A stretch of 61,008 bases of DNA from Paracoccaceae bacterium (GCA_013214575.1 JABSSD010000006.1:42900-103907), one strand, 5' to 3'; shown: positions 33,990-43,432, numbered from the stretch's first letter. Notes: generated by a model from the letters alone, not told the origin. Made by a program: numbers and translations.

Positions 33990-34952
33990 ATGCTGAATAA
34001 TCCTTATGTGTTTTATGGTTTGATCTTTATCTCGGCACTTGTGCTGATTGACACCCTGTTGCGGGCGCTGTTTTCCCGGCGACGTGCCAATGACGAAGTT
34101 GCCAACCGTCTTGAGTCGCTGAAGAAATCCTCTGGATCGGAGCAGGCTTATACGGAGCTGCTGAACCTGCGTGGGGTCCGGGAACGCGACGGATTTCAGG
34201 AGATCGGCAACCGTATCAATCAACATATTGCGCAGTCGGGGCTGGAAATCAGCATGTATCGCCGGGTGCTATTCCTGTTGGCGCTGTATCTCGTCGGGTT
34301 TCTAGTGGCCGCTCTGATGCTCAAGCTTGGCACCGTCGCCCGCTATGGTTTTGCCTTTGGGTTTACCATTGTCGGCTGCTTTCTGATTTTGCGATTTGTG
34401 CGCAACCGGAGGATCAAGCGATTCACTGCGCAGTTGCCTCCGGCGATAGACATCATTGTGCGCAGCCTGAAGGCCGGCCACCCGGTGGTGGCAGCCATCG
34501 CTCTGGTGGCGCGGGAAATGCCGGACCCTATCGGATCGGAGTTTGGCATTCTGAATGATCAGATGACCTTTGGCTCTGATCTCGAACAGGCGATGCTGAA
34601 TATGTACAGCCGGGTTGGCGCGCCAGAGTTGAACCTGCTGACCGTCACTGTCAGCGTGCAGCGCGGCACCGGTGGTAACCTGTCAGAAATCCTGGAGAAT
34701 CTGGGCCAGATGATCCGTGACCGGCTGATGATCCGGGCCAAGATCAAGGCGATATCAGCCGAGGGTCGGATCACCGCATGGATCATGCTGATGTTCCCCG
34801 TTGGTCTGTTCTACATGATCCTTTTCATGGTGCCGACCTATTACGATCTGGTGTGGGAAAGCGGCTATGGCACCTATTTTGTGGTCGGATGCCTGAGCAT
34901 GATTTTCTTGGGCATGCTGGTGATACGCAAACTGATCAATTTTGACTTCTGA
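33990..34952 (+). CDS. tadB: Tad inner-membrane platform protein TadB
   Basis: 320 residues with an N-terminal helix (~4-28), two central helices around residues 85-135, and a C-terminal pair (~260-318) enclosing a GspF domain (LPPAIDIIVRSLKAGHPV, VTVSVQRGTGGNLSEILENL). TadB and TadC form the inner-membrane platform on which the TadA ATPase acts. It begins 3 bp after the cpaF stop. Confidence 0.94.
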   Translation: MLNNPYVFYGLIFISALVLIDTLLRALFSRRRANDEVANRLESLKKSSGSEQAYTELLNLRGVRERDGFQEIGNRINQHIAQSGLEISMYRRVLFLLALYLVGFLVAALMLKLGTVARYGFAFGFTIVGCFLILRFVRNRRIKRFTAQLPPAIDIIVRSLKAGHPVVAAIALVAREMPDPIGSEFGILNDQMTFGSDLEQAMLNMYSRVGAPELNLLTVTVSVQRGTGGNLSEILENLGQMIRDRLMIRAKIKAISAEGRITAWIMLMFPVGLFYMILFMVPTYYDLVWESGYGTYFVVGCLSMIFLGMLVIRKLINFDF

Positions 34953-34981
34953 CAGATGCTGATGATTAAGGAGACGACATT

Positions 34982-35905
34982 TTGACCGAACTGATGATCC
35001 TTGCCGCCATATTCGCAGCCACACTGATCGTCGTGTTTGGCATCATTCTATATGTCCAGCAACGTCGGGACATATCCCGCAACATCGGCGCCACCACCTC
35101 TCGGCGGCAAGCCTTTGACGGCGACATCGACAAGATACTGGGAACCGGAAATGAACAGATCCGCTATTATCTCGACGTGGTGCAAAATGACTCTCCCAAC
35201 TCGCTGCGGATGCGCCTGGTCCGGGCGGGGTTTTTCTCCAAACGGGCGCTGGTCAATTTCAATGTCATCCGGGGGGTGACGGCGGCGATTGTTTTTCTAC
35301 TGGCCCAGGCGGCGCTATCGGTTTCGATGCCGCAGTTCAGCACCGCAGTGCTGTCGATCTTTTCGATGACTGTGGCCTGCGTCATCTTTATTCTGGCGTC
35401 GGCCTTTCTGGAGCATCTGGGCAAACGGCGGAGCCGCGAGTTCCGCAAGCTGTTCCCGGATTTCATGGATCTATTGCTGGTTTGCGCCGATGCCGGGCTG
35501 AGCATCAATGCGTCCATTGACCGGGTGACGCGGGAATTTCTGTTGACCACGCCGGATTTTGGCATCCAGCTGAGCATCATCAATCTGGAGATCCGCGCCG
35601 GGCGGCCGCTGCACGAGGCCCTGAAGAACTTCTCTAAACGTATCGGCGTAGAGGAGGCCAATACGCTGGCGGTTCTGTTTCGGCAATCCGAAGAGCTGGG
35701 CAGCAGCGTCAGCAAAACGCTACGGGTCTTTGCCCGCGAAATGCGCCAGATGCGTCTGATCCGGGCTGAGGAAAAGGCCAATGCGCTGCCGGTCAAAATG
35801 CTGTTCCCCATGGCGCTGTTTATGTTTCCGGTCAATCTGGTGATTGTTCTGGTGCCGATCCTGATGATTATCCTGCGGATGATGCTGAGCCTCGGACCCA
35901 GTTGA
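34982..35905 (+). CDS. tadC: Tad inner-membrane platform protein TadC
   Basis: 307 residues from a TTG start with AAGGAG 10 nt upstream. Helices lie near residues 3-24, 90-140 and 270-305, around a GspF domain (LFPDFMDLLLVCADAGLSIN, FRQSEELGSSVSKTLRVFA, RAEEKANALPVKMLFPMALF). It is the partner of TadB. The KML-F-P motif near the C-terminus is typical of the family. Confidence 0.94.
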   Translation: MTELMILAAIFAATLIVVFGIILYVQQRRDISRNIGATTSRRQAFDGDIDKILGTGNEQIRYYLDVVQNDSPNSLRMRLVRAGFFSKRALVNFNVIRGVTAAIVFLLAQAALSVSMPQFSTAVLSIFSMTVACVIFILASAFLEHLGKRRSREFRKLFPDFMDLLLVCADAGLSINASIDRVTREFLLTTPDFGIQLSIINLEIRAGRPLHEALKNFSKRIGVEEANTLAVLFRQSEELGSSVSKTLRVFAREMRQMRLIRAEEKANALPVKMLFPMALFMFPVNLVIVLVPILMIILRMMLSLGPS

Positions 35906-36010
35906 AACCGGCGGCGGGGCGGCGGTGCTGGCGGCGCGGCGGGGAATGGTGCTGGTGTCTGGCGGTCCGATGGGTTTCACTAAAAAAAGCCTGATCAGGA
36001 GCCGCCGCAG

Positions 36011-37285
36011 ATGTTTCGTGCCGTTATTCTCTTCGCCACTTTGTGTGTCTTATCGGCACAGGCCTCCGCACAGAACAGTGCACAGGCCACCGCCCAGAAC
36101 AGTGCCCAGGACCGGGCGGCGGTCGAGCAGCAGTTTCAGAGCTGGCTCAAGCAGAGTGTCTGGCCGCGGGCCAGGGTCAAAGGCGTGTCCCGCAAGACCT
36201 TCAGGGCGGCGTTTTCCGGGGTGTCGCTGAACTGGACACTGCCGGATCTGGTGCCGCCGGGCCGCAGGCCGCAAACGCCCAAGCGTCAACGACAGGCTGA
36301 ATTCGGCTCTCCCGGCAGATATTTCAACCGCGGCTCGATTGATGGCGCCACCTCGGTGGGGCGGCAAATGGCCAGGCGTCACGCCGCAACCCTTGCCGCC
36401 GTGGAGCAGAAAACGGGGGTGCCGGGGCGTATCATTCTGGCGATCTGGGGCCGCGAAAGCGGCTATGGTCGAGTTGCAATCCCGCATGATGTGTTTCAGG
36501 TTTTGGGCACCAAGGGGTTCATGAGCACCCGGGCGCGCTATTTCACCGACGAGCTGATCGCGGCCCTGCAGATTGCTCAGGCGGGCCATGCGCCCCAAGG
36601 CGCGATGAAAAGCAGCTGGGCCGGGGCGCTGGGTCAGCCACAGTTCATGCCAACAAGCTTTCTGGGTTACGCCGTGGATGGCGATGGCGATGGCCGCGCT
36701 GATATCTGGGGATCCGAGGCGGACACCCTTGCCTCCATTGGCAACTACCTTGCCAGGCACGGCTGGCGGGCGGGCCGCGACTGGGGGTTTGAAGTCACCG
36801 TGCCAGCCTCGGTTTCCTGTGATCTGGAAGGTCCGGATCAGGGCCAACCTATTGCCAAATGGGCGGCCATGGGGGTCACCCGGGTGTCGGGCCGGCCCTT
36901 TCCGCCGCATGAGAACCCGGGTGAGGGCTATCTGATGATGCCAGCCGGGCGGGGTGGGCCTGCGTTTATCGTGACGCCGAATTTCTATGTGCTGAAGGAC
37001 TACAACATGAGCGACCTCTACGCGCTGTTTGTGGGTCATGTGGGCGACCGCATCCAATATGGCGTCGGAGATTTTTCAGCCCATTGGGGTCCGGTTGGCG
37101 GGTTGCTGCGCTCGGATGTGGCGGCGATGCAGCGGGCGCTTGAGGCGCAGGGTCATGACGTTGGCGGCGCTGATGGGTTGGCGGGCTTCAAAACCCGCCG
37201 ATCCATTGGCCGCTGGCAGCAAGCAAATGGCCGCGCCGCCACCTGTTTCCCTGAAGCAAATATGAAATCCTCGCTGCTGCCCTGA
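36011..37285 (+). CDS. Lytic murein transglycosylase (MltB-like) with peptidoglycan-binding domain
   Basis: 424 residues. A signal peptide (cleavage near LSAQASA) is followed by an SLT_2 domain (~40-345): FRAAFSGVSLN, IILAIWGRESGYGR with the catalytic Glu, SWAGALGQPQFMPTSFLGYA and DIWGSEADTLASIGNYLARH. A C-terminal peptidoglycan_binding_1 domain (~355-410) contains LRSDVAAMQRALEAQGHDVG. It cleaves glycan strands in the periplasm. It is the last plus-strand gene of the Tad cluster, 105 bp after tadC, and may open the wall for the pilus or may be independent. Confidence 0.9.
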   Translation: MFRAVILFATLCVLSAQASAQNSAQATAQNSAQDRAAVEQQFQSWLKQSVWPRARVKGVSRKTFRAAFSGVSLNWTLPDLVPPGRRPQTPKRQRQAEFGSPGRYFNRGSIDGATSVGRQMARRHAATLAAVEQKTGVPGRIILAIWGRESGYGRVAIPHDVFQVLGTKGFMSTRARYFTDELIAALQIAQAGHAPQGAMKSSWAGALGQPQFMPTSFLGYAVDGDGDGRADIWGSEADTLASIGNYLARHGWRAGRDWGFEVTVPASVSCDLEGPDQGQPIAKWAAMGVTRVSGRPFPPHENPGEGYLMMPAGRGGPAFIVTPNFYVLKDYNMSDLYALFVGHVGDRIQYGVGDFSAHWGPVGGLLRSDVAAMQRALEAQGHDVGGADGLAGFKTRRSIGRWQQANGRAATCFPEANMKSSLLP

Positions 37286-37372
37286 CAGGCTCAGGCATAC
37301 ACATGCCCTGTTAATAATTGGCGCGCCGCAGATCCGCTTTTCATCTGGCCATAAATATCCCGGTTGAACCAA

Positions 37373-38572
37373 CTAGACGGCTGACAGACCCGCATTCACA
37401 TTGAGAAAAAACTGTGAATAGACCGGGGTGCTGGCGGCGCCTATGGCACCGGCATTGCCGCCAATGCTTCCGGCTTCTATTCTGGGAGGGATCAATCCAC
37501 GGGTGTCCTGGTTGATCAAATATCTGCGGACGCGGGTGACCAATTCAGTCCGCACCGCAGCGGGAAAAGCGCCGTCGATCAGGATGGCTTCAAAGTCGAT
37601 AACCGAACAAACGGACAGCGCGGCCTTGGCCAGTTCCTGTGCGGTTTCGCCGATCCAGGGGTCCACATATCGCGACAGGGCGCTCCAGTCTTGCGGCTGC
37701 GCCCACAGGACATGGGGCTCCAGGCCTGCTTCAACCAGCCGTCCTTCCAGCAGGTGAAGCGAGGCCACGTCGATCAGTTGACGGCTTTCCCCCATCGGCC
37801 CCGAGCTGCGCATGGAACCAAAGGCACCGGCATTGCCCTGGTTGCCCTCGAATACAGTGTCGTTGAGCACGACTCCGCCGCCAATAAACGAGCCAATGAA
37901 GAAATACCCATAGTCGCGGAATTCCTTGCCGCGCCCATAGAGATGTTCGGCATGGCAGGCGGCCGATGCATCATTGACCACGCAGATGGGCAGGTCGCTG
38001 AATTTTGCAACTTCGCGGGCAAAATCCACGTCCTTCCAGGATGCGAATTTCCTGGCCGGAGCATTCAGTAACTCGTGCCAGCGCCACAGTTCAAAAGGCG
38101 TCGCAATGCCAATGCCGCAGATCCGGCTGGCAATCCGCTCTGGCAGGTCAGCCAGCAGTGAGGCGAGCCCGTCCTGCAGAAATCCAAAAACGGTTTCAGG
38201 CATCGGATAGCTGTAATTTGTGCTGATCTGCGCCCGCACGTTTCCCTGAAAATCCAAAAGCAACAGGTCGGATCTGCGGCGTCCAACTTTCATGCCAATG
38301 GAAAACACCCCGTCTTTGGCCAGTGTCATGGGGATCGAGGGCTTTCCGACCTTGCCGCGGATCGGTGCGCCGCGTTCGACAATGCCATCCTTTTCCAGTT
38401 TGCGGAGAATGACCGAGACCGTTTGCGGTGAAAGACCGGCCTTTCGCGCCAGGTCAATTCCCGCCATGGCGCCGCTTCTTTGCAGCATCGTCAGCAGCAG
38501 GCGCTCATTATAGTTGCGCACGCCTCGCTGGTTCACCCCGCCGCTCAGGCCTCTGATTTTTTCTTCATCCAT
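37373..38572 (-). CDS. frcR: ROK-family transcriptional regulator, divergent from the fructose operon
   Basis: 399 residues. An N-terminal winged helix (~20-75: LLLTMLQRSGAMAGIDLARK and LSPQTVSVILRKLEKDGIV) precedes a ROK sugar-binding domain (FSIGMKVGRRRSDLLLLDF, CVVNDASAACHAEHLYG, YFFIGSFIGGGVVLN). The CxCG zinc motif of many ROK proteins is absent (NAGAFGSMRSSGP instead), suggesting a sensor without sugar-kinase activity. It is divergent from the frc transporter with a perfect inverted repeat between them, so it most likely represses that operon until its sugar is present. The symbol is by analogy with rhizobial frcR. Confidence 0.85.
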   Translation of the reverse strand: MDEEKIRGLSGGVNQRGVRNYNERLLLTMLQRSGAMAGIDLARKAGLSPQTVSVILRKLEKDGIVERGAPIRGKVGKPSIPMTLAKDGVFSIGMKVGRRRSDLLLLDFQGNVRAQISTNYSYPMPETVFGFLQDGLASLLADLPERIASRICGIGIATPFELWRWHELLNAPARKFASWKDVDFAREVAKFSDLPICVVNDASAACHAEHLYGRGKEFRDYGYFFIGSFIGGGVVLNDTVFEGNQGNAGAFGSMRSSGPMGESRQLIDVASLHLLEGRLVEAGLEPHVLWAQPQDWSALSRYVDPWIGETAQELAKAALSVCSVIDFEAILIDGAFPAAVRTELVTRVRRYLINQDTRGLIPPRIEAGSIGGNAGAIGAASTPVYSQFFLNVNAGLSAV

Positions 38573-38605
38573 TGCCTGCTGTTGCTAACATCGTTCGGGT
38601 CTGTT

Positions 38606-38656
38606 GGGTATCCGTCAATTAATATATCATGTTTATTTATTAATTGACGGATACCC
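38606..38656. promoter_or_regulatory. Perfect 19-bp-arm inverted repeat: likely ROK operator
   Basis: GGGTATCCGTCAATTAATA (38606-38624) and its exact reverse complement (38638-38656) are separated by 13 bp. The repeat lies between the divergent ROK regulator and frcB starts. Its length and perfection, an AT-rich core, and its position overlapping probable promoters make it the best operator candidate; in RNA it would form a strong hairpin in the frcB leader. Confidence 0.8.
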
Positions 38657-38760
38657 GAGAATCGGCTTTCTTAAGGTCACCGTCGGGGGGAGGGACTCTG
38701 TCGGTCTACGCCGGGGCCGAAGTGGTCCTTCGGACAATTAATTCCCCAAGGGAGGACATC

Positions 38761-39774
38761 ATGAAAAAGCTTCTGGCCTGTACGGCTCTGACACTGGCCG
38801 CAATGACCGGCACATCATATGCAAGCGAAATCACGGCTTGCCTGATTACCAAAACCGACACCAATCCGTTTTTTGTAAAGATGCGCGAAGGCGCTGAGGC
38901 AAAGGCGGCTGAGCTTGGCATCACCCTGAAGTCATACGCAGGCAAGGTCGATGGCGATCACGAAACTCAGGTTGCGGCGATCGAGACCTGTATCGCCGAT
39001 GGCGCCAGCGGCATTCTGCTGACCGCATCTGACACCAGCTCGATTGTCCCAGCGGTGCTGCAGGCCCGCGAGGCCGGTCTGCTTGTCATCGCTCTGGATA
39101 CCCCTCTGGAGCCGATCAATTCGGCCGATGCCACCTTTGCCACTGACAACTTTCTGGCCGGTGAGCTGATTGGCCAATGGGCCGCAGCCAAGCTGGGCGA
39201 CGGCGCCGCGACTGCAAAAATCGCCATGCTGGACCTTGGCATCAGCCAGCCAACGGTTGGCGTGTTGCGCGATCAGGGTTTCCTGAAGGGCTTTGGTATC
39301 GAGCTGGGCGACCCCAACAAATGGGGTGACGAGACCGATCCGCGTATCGTTGGCAATGACGTGACCGCTGGCAACGAAGAAGGCGGCCGCAAGGCGATGG
39401 AGAACCTGCTGGCAACCGATCCCGGTATCAACGTGGTCTATACCATCAACGAACCTGCCGCGGCCGGCGCCTATGAGGCCCTGAAATCTTTTGGCCGTGA
39501 AAACGACGTGCTGATCGTGTCTGTCGACGGCGGCTGTCCCGGTGTTGAAAACATCAAAGACGGCGTCATTGGTGCAACTTCGCAGCAATACCCGCTGTTG
39601 ATGGCATCGCTGGGTGTTGAGGCCATCCACGCCTGGGCGACCGAGGGTGTGAAACCAGCGCCAACTCCGGGCAAAGATTTCTTTGACACCGGTGTTGCTC
39701 TGGTCACTGACGAGCCTGTTGACGGTGTCGCGTCGATCGATACCGTTGAGGGTACCAACCTCTGCTGGGGTTGA
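38761..39774 (+). CDS. frcB: Sugar ABC transporter substrate-binding protein (FrcB, fructose type)
   Basis: 337 residues from the ATG at 38761, preceded by GGGAGG and giving a proper signal peptide ([20 protein letters not shown], cleavage near YAS). A periplasmic-binding domain of the ribose/fructose class follows ([83 protein letters not shown]). It captures the sugar for the FrcC/FrcA transporter. The order frcB-frcC-frcA-frcK with a divergent ROK gene matches the rhizobial fructose uptake operon. Confidence 0.92.
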   Translation: MKKLLACTALTLAAMTGTSYASEITACLITKTDTNPFFVKMREGAEAKAAELGITLKSYAGKVDGDHETQVAAIETCIADGASGILLTASDTSSIVPAVLQAREAGLLVIALDTPLEPINSADATFATDNFLAGELIGQWAAAKLGDGAATAKIAMLDLGISQPTVGVLRDQGFLKGFGIELGDPNKWGDETDPRIVGNDVTAGNEEGGRKAMENLLATDPGINVVYTINEPAAAGAYEALKSFGRENDVLIVSVDGGCPGVENIKDGVIGATSQQYPLLMASLGVEAIHAWATEGVKPAPTPGKDFFDTGVALVTDEPVDGVASIDTVEGTNLCWG

Positions 39775-39800
39775 TCTGATACCTTAGACTATCGCAACGT

Positions 39801-39833
39801 GAAGCGGGGCAGGCAAGTTGCCGGTCCCGCTTC
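39801..39833 (+). other. Intercistronic stem-loop between frcB and frcC
   Basis: GAAGCGGG (39801-39808) pairs with CCCGCTTC (39826-39833), and GGCAA/TTGCC pair inside. No long U run follows. Such hairpins after binding-protein genes usually protect the upstream mRNA and keep binding protein in excess of permease. Confidence 0.65.
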
Positions 39834-39866
39834 TATTCCCAGTACGGGAGGTGCGAAGGAGTACAC

Positions 39867-40928
39867 ATGTCTACGACCCCAAATTATGAAACGGCAACGC
39901 CCGGAAGCCCGGAGGCCGTCGCTGATTTCTCCGACAATCACAACTCGATGATCAACCGTATTCAGCACGCGCTGCATGTGACACCGTCGCTGGTGCCGTT
40001 GATTGTTCTTATTCTGTCGCTCATCATCTTTGGTCTCTTGCTGGGATCCAAGTTCTTTTCGCCCTTTGCGCTGACCCTGATCCTGCAGCAGGTGGCCATT
40101 GTTGGCATTGTTGGCGCCGCCCAGTCACTGGTGATCCTGACCGCAGGTATCGACCTGTCGGTGGGGGCGATCATGGTGCTCAGTTCGGTGGTGATGGGGC
40201 AATGTACCTTTCGCTATGGCTTGCCGCCCTCCATCGCAGTGGTGTTGGGGCTGGCCTGTGGCACTTTTGTTGGCTTTATCAACGGCTGGCTGATTGCACG
40301 GGTCAAATTGCCGCCGTTCATTGTGACTTTGGGCATGTGGCAGATCGTGCTGGCGACAAACTATCTGTATTCGGCAAACGAGACCATCCGCAGCCAGGAT
40401 ATCGCCAAACACGCGCCGCTGTTGCAGTTCTTTGGCGAGAAAATCAAGATTGGCAGCGCGGTGTTTACCTATGGCGTGATCTTCCTGGTGCTGCTGGTGA
40501 TCTTCTTGAGCTATGTGCTGCGTCATACCGCCTATGGGCGCCATATCTACGCAGTGGGCGATGATCCCGAGGCCGCGGAATTGTCCGGCGTCAATGTCAA
40601 AGGCGTGTTGATCTCGGTCTACATGCTGGCCGGGCTGATTTGTGCCTTTGCCGGATGGGCGCTGATTGGCCGTATCGGCTCTATCTCTCCCACTTCGGGG
40701 CAATTGGCTAATATCGAGAGCATCACCGCAGTGGTGATCGGCGGCATCTCTCTGTTCGGCGGGCGTGGCTCGATCATGGGGATGTTGTTTGGGGCGCTTA
40801 TCGTGGGGGTCTTCACCCTGGGATTGCGGCTTATGGGCGCCGATGCCCAATGGACCTTCCTGCTGATCGGCGCGCTGATTATTGCCGCGGTGGCGGTTGA
40901 CCAATGGATCAGAAAGGTATCGGTCTGA
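39867..40928 (+). CDS. frcC: Sugar ABC transporter permease (FrcC)
   Basis: 353 residues with about 9-10 membrane helices, a BPD_transp_2 (RbsC/FrcC) permease: LVILTAGIDLSVGAIMVLSS, FVGFINGWLIARVKLPPFIV, GRHIYAVGDDPEAAELSGVN (the EAA-like loop contacting the ATPase) and VVIGGISLFGGRGSI. It is the single permease gene, so likely a homodimer. AAGGAG precedes the ATG; the stop overlaps the frcA start (TGATG). Confidence 0.94.
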   Translation: MSTTPNYETATPGSPEAVADFSDNHNSMINRIQHALHVTPSLVPLIVLILSLIIFGLLLGSKFFSPFALTLILQQVAIVGIVGAAQSLVILTAGIDLSVGAIMVLSSVVMGQCTFRYGLPPSIAVVLGLACGTFVGFINGWLIARVKLPPFIVTLGMWQIVLATNYLYSANETIRSQDIAKHAPLLQFFGEKIKIGSAVFTYGVIFLVLLVIFLSYVLRHTAYGRHIYAVGDDPEAAELSGVNVKGVLISVYMLAGLICAFAGWALIGRIGSISPTSGQLANIESITAVVIGGISLFGGRGSIMGMLFGALIVGVFTLGLRLMGADAQWTFLLIGALIIAAVAVDQWIRKVSV

Positions 40929-41698
40929 TGGAACCTATTCTCAAGGGCCGCAATCTGGTCAAGCGCTATGGTAAGGTCACCGCGCTTGATGGCTGCGATT
41001 TTGAACTGATGCCGGGTGAAATTCTTGCGGTTATTGGCGACAATGGCGCCGGTAAATCAACCTTGATCAAGGCGGTGTCCGGAGCGGTGATCCCAGACGA
41101 AGGTGAAGTGTACCTGGAGGGGAAACGGGTGCAGTTCAACTCTCCCATCGAGGCGCGCAACGAGGGCATCGAGACGGTCTATCAGACCCTGGCGATGTCT
41201 CCGGCGCTGTCGATCACCGACAATCTGTTCATGGGCCGGGAGCTTCGCCGACCGGGGTTTCGTGGCAAATGGCTGCGCCAGCTGGACCGTCCGGCGATGG
41301 AAAAATTTGCCCGTGAAAAGCTCACCGAACTTGGGCTGATGACAATCCAGAATATCAACCAGGCGGTCGAGACCCTGTCGGGGGGGCAGCGCCAGGGGGT
41401 GGCGGTGGCCCGCGCTGCCGCGTTTGGATCCAAGGTGATCATTCTGGACGAGCCCACAGCGGCACTGGGGGTCAAGGAAAGCCGCCGGGTGCTGGAGATG
41501 ATCCTGGATGTGAAATCGCGCGGCATTCCGATCATTCTGATCAGCCATAACATGCCACATGTGTTTGAGGTGGCCGATCGCATTCACGTGCACCGGTTGG
41601 GCAAGCGGCTTTGCGTCATTGATCCCAAGGATTACACCATGTCCGATGCGGTTGCCTTTATGACCGGGGCCAAAGAGGCGCCGGCCGACGCTGCGTGA
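40928..41698 (+). CDS. frcA: Sugar ABC transporter ATP-binding protein (FrcA)
   Basis: 256 residues from the ATG at 40928, overlapping the frcC stop. One ABC domain: Walker A GDNGAGKSTL, signature LSGGQRQGVAVARA, Walker B VIILDEPTAALG, switch His in ILISHN. It is a single-domain protein like FrcA, not the duplicated RbsA type. The DEPTAALG variant and the family fit the rhizobial fructose system. The start of the next gene overlaps its stop by 4 bp. Confidence 0.94.
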   Translation: MEPILKGRNLVKRYGKVTALDGCDFELMPGEILAVIGDNGAGKSTLIKAVSGAVIPDEGEVYLEGKRVQFNSPIEARNEGIETVYQTLAMSPALSITDNLFMGRELRRPGFRGKWLRQLDRPAMEKFAREKLTELGLMTIQNINQAVETLSGGQRQGVAVARAAAFGSKVIILDEPTAALGVKESRRVLEMILDVKSRGIPIILISHNMPHVFEVADRIHVHRLGKRLCVIDPKDYTMSDAVAFMTGAKEAPADAA

Positions 41699-42333
41699 CC
41701 GGGGTGACCACCGATCTAGCAGGGCTGGTGGAGACAATCCTGTCGACCCCGCGCGCTGGTCAGCGCCGGTTGGTGGCGCTGGCTGGGGCTCCGGCGAGCG
41801 GGAAATCAACGCTGGCCGAAACGCTGGCATCATTGCTGAGGCAAGCAGGCTGCGACACCCAGGTGGTGCCGATGGATGGCTTCCATCTGGATAACCGCAT
41901 TTTGACAGCCCGTGGCATTCTGCACCGCAAAGGCGCACCGGACAGTTTTGATGCCGCCGGTCTGGCGCATTTGTGTCGTCGGCTGGCCCAGGAGGATGAG
42001 GTTTTCTATCCCCTGTTTGACCGGGCGCGCGATATCTCGATCGCCGGTGCCGGGCATGTTTCGGCGGGCTGTGACACGATAATCGTTGAGGGCAATTACT
42101 TGCTTTTTGACACCGAGGCCTGGCGTCCGCTGGTGCAAAACTGGGATTTGGCCATCCGCCTGGATGTTTCCAATGAGGTATTGCGCCAACGTCTGGTCGC
42201 GCGCTGGCAAGAGCATGGGCACAGTCATCAGGAGGCCGTCGCCCGGGCCGAAGGCAATGACCTGAAAAACGCGGCGCTGATTGAGCGGTTTAGGTTGGAT
42301 CTCCCCGGGCAAAACGTCCTGCAAAATAGCTGA
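41695..42333 (+). CDS. frcK: P-loop kinase FrcK-like (uridine kinase/panK fold)
   Basis: 212 residues from a GTG overlapping the frcA stop. P-loop LAGAPASGKSTLAETL near residues 26-41, then PMDGFHLDNRIL, RKGAPDSFDAAGL, FDRARDISIAGAG, IVEGNYLLFD. This is the phosphoribulokinase/uridine-kinase-like fold of the fourth gene in rhizobial frcBCAK. Its substrate is not firmly known; phosphorylation of a sugar or nucleoside is inferred from the fold. It is followed 19 bp later by a PfkB-type kinase. Confidence 0.85.
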   Translation: MTGVTTDLAGLVETILSTPRAGQRRLVALAGAPASGKSTLAETLASLLRQAGCDTQVVPMDGFHLDNRILTARGILHRKGAPDSFDAAGLAHLCRRLAQEDEVFYPLFDRARDISIAGAGHVSAGCDTIIVEGNYLLFDTEAWRPLVQNWDLAIRLDVSNEVLRQRLVARWQEHGHSHQEAVARAEGNDLKNAALIERFRLDLPGQNVLQNS

Positions 42334-42352
42334 AGTAAGGAAGACTGGACCC

Positions 42353-43285
42353 ATGCTACTCTGCTGCGGTGAAGCCCTGATCGACATGATCCCAACACCA
42401 ACACTCAACGGTGCCATGGGGTTTGTGCCCCATTCCGGCGGCGCGATTTTCAACACCGCAATTGCGCTGGGGCGGCTGGGTGTCTCGACAGCAATGCTGA
42501 CGGCAATGTCCACCGATCTGTTCGGCCAGCAATTGACCGCTGACTTGCGGGCCAGCAACGTCGATACATCGCTGCTGATCCCCTGTGATCGCCCGACCAC
42601 ACTGGCTTTTGTGACGCTTGTCGACACCCATGCCAGCTATTCGTTCTTTGACGAAAATTCGGCCGGGCGGATGCTGGCAGCTGCCGACCTGCCACCCTTG
42701 CCGGAGGCGGTGACCGCCTTGTATTTTGGCGGTATTTCCCTGGCCTGCGAGCCGGGGGCCGATGCCTATGCGACATTGCTCCAAGGCGCCGCGCCGCGCC
42801 GGGTGGTGATGCTGGATCCAAATATCCGCCCCGGCTTTATCACCGCTCCAATGGCCTACCGTAAGCGATTGGCGCGGATGATCGCTCAGGCGGATATTGT
42901 CAAAGTATCGGATGAGGATCTGGGTTGGATTTACCCGGATGCGGGTACAGTTGAGGACAAGGTGGCGCGTCTGCTGCGGGCCGGACCTTCGGTGGTTGTG
43001 TTGACCCGTGGCGGCGACGGCGCGGTTGGCTATTTCGCGTCCGCTGGCCGAGTCGAGGTGCCTGCGCGCCGGGTTGATGTTGTCGATACGGTGGGGGCAG
43101 GTGACACTTTTAACGCAGGCTTTCTGGCGCGATTGTCCCAGTTGGGCCTGCTTGAAAAGGCGGCGCTGGCCGGGATCAGCGGCGAGACCATGCGCGACGC
43201 GCTGGCCTATGGCGCAGATGTTGCCGCCATCACGGTGTCACGCGCCGGGGCAAATCCCCCCTGGCACCAGGAAATCAGCGGCTGA
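42353..43285 (+). CDS. PfkB-family sugar kinase, likely fructokinase
   Basis: 310 residues from the ATG at 42353 (AAGGAAG about 10 nt upstream). Ribokinase-family motifs: LLCCGEALIDMIP at the start, HSGGAIFNTAIALGRLG (motif 1), VVDTVGAGDTFNAGFL (motif 2, with the catalytic Asp in GAGD). As the last gene of the fructose-type operon it probably phosphorylates the imported fructose to fructose-6-phosphate; sugar specificity is inferred from context. Confidence 0.88.
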   Translation: MLLCCGEALIDMIPTPTLNGAMGFVPHSGGAIFNTAIALGRLGVSTAMLTAMSTDLFGQQLTADLRASNVDTSLLIPCDRPTTLAFVTLVDTHASYSFFDENSAGRMLAAADLPPLPEAVTALYFGGISLACEPGADAYATLLQGAAPRRVVMLDPNIRPGFITAPMAYRKRLARMIAQADIVKVSDEDLGWIYPDAGTVEDKVARLLRAGPSVVVLTRGGDGAVGYFASAGRVEVPARRVDVVDTVGAGDTFNAGFLARLSQLGLLEKAALAGISGETMRDALAYGADVAAITVSRAGANPPWHQEISG

Positions 43286-43291
43286 CCGGGG

Positions 43292-43432
43292 CCGGATGAG
43301 GGCCGCTATCCGGCGATCGTGATCGGGCTGGTCCATTCCTATCTGCCCTATGTCCTTCTGACTTCGTATCTGGCGCTTCAGGCGATCGACGACAATTTGA
43401 TCGATGCGGCCTGCTTGCGGTGCTCGCCAGCC
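43292..43432 (+). pseudogene. Remnant of an ABC transporter permease (PotB-like)
   Basis: About 47 codons read IVIGLVHSYLPYVLLTSYLA followed by LQAIDDNLIDAACLRCSP, which matches the EAA-loop region of polyamine/iron-type BPD permeases (GLVYxYLPxMVLPLYxALExID..LLEAAxDLGA). Nothing before or after in any frame continues the permease, so this is a deletion remnant between the sugar kinase and fumarase genes. Confidence 0.7.

Noticed and set aside
37295-37320. Terminator after the MltB-like gene (GGCAT-ACAC-ATGCC)
   Set aside because: The stem is only 5 bp and no U run follows, so it was not listed as a terminator.
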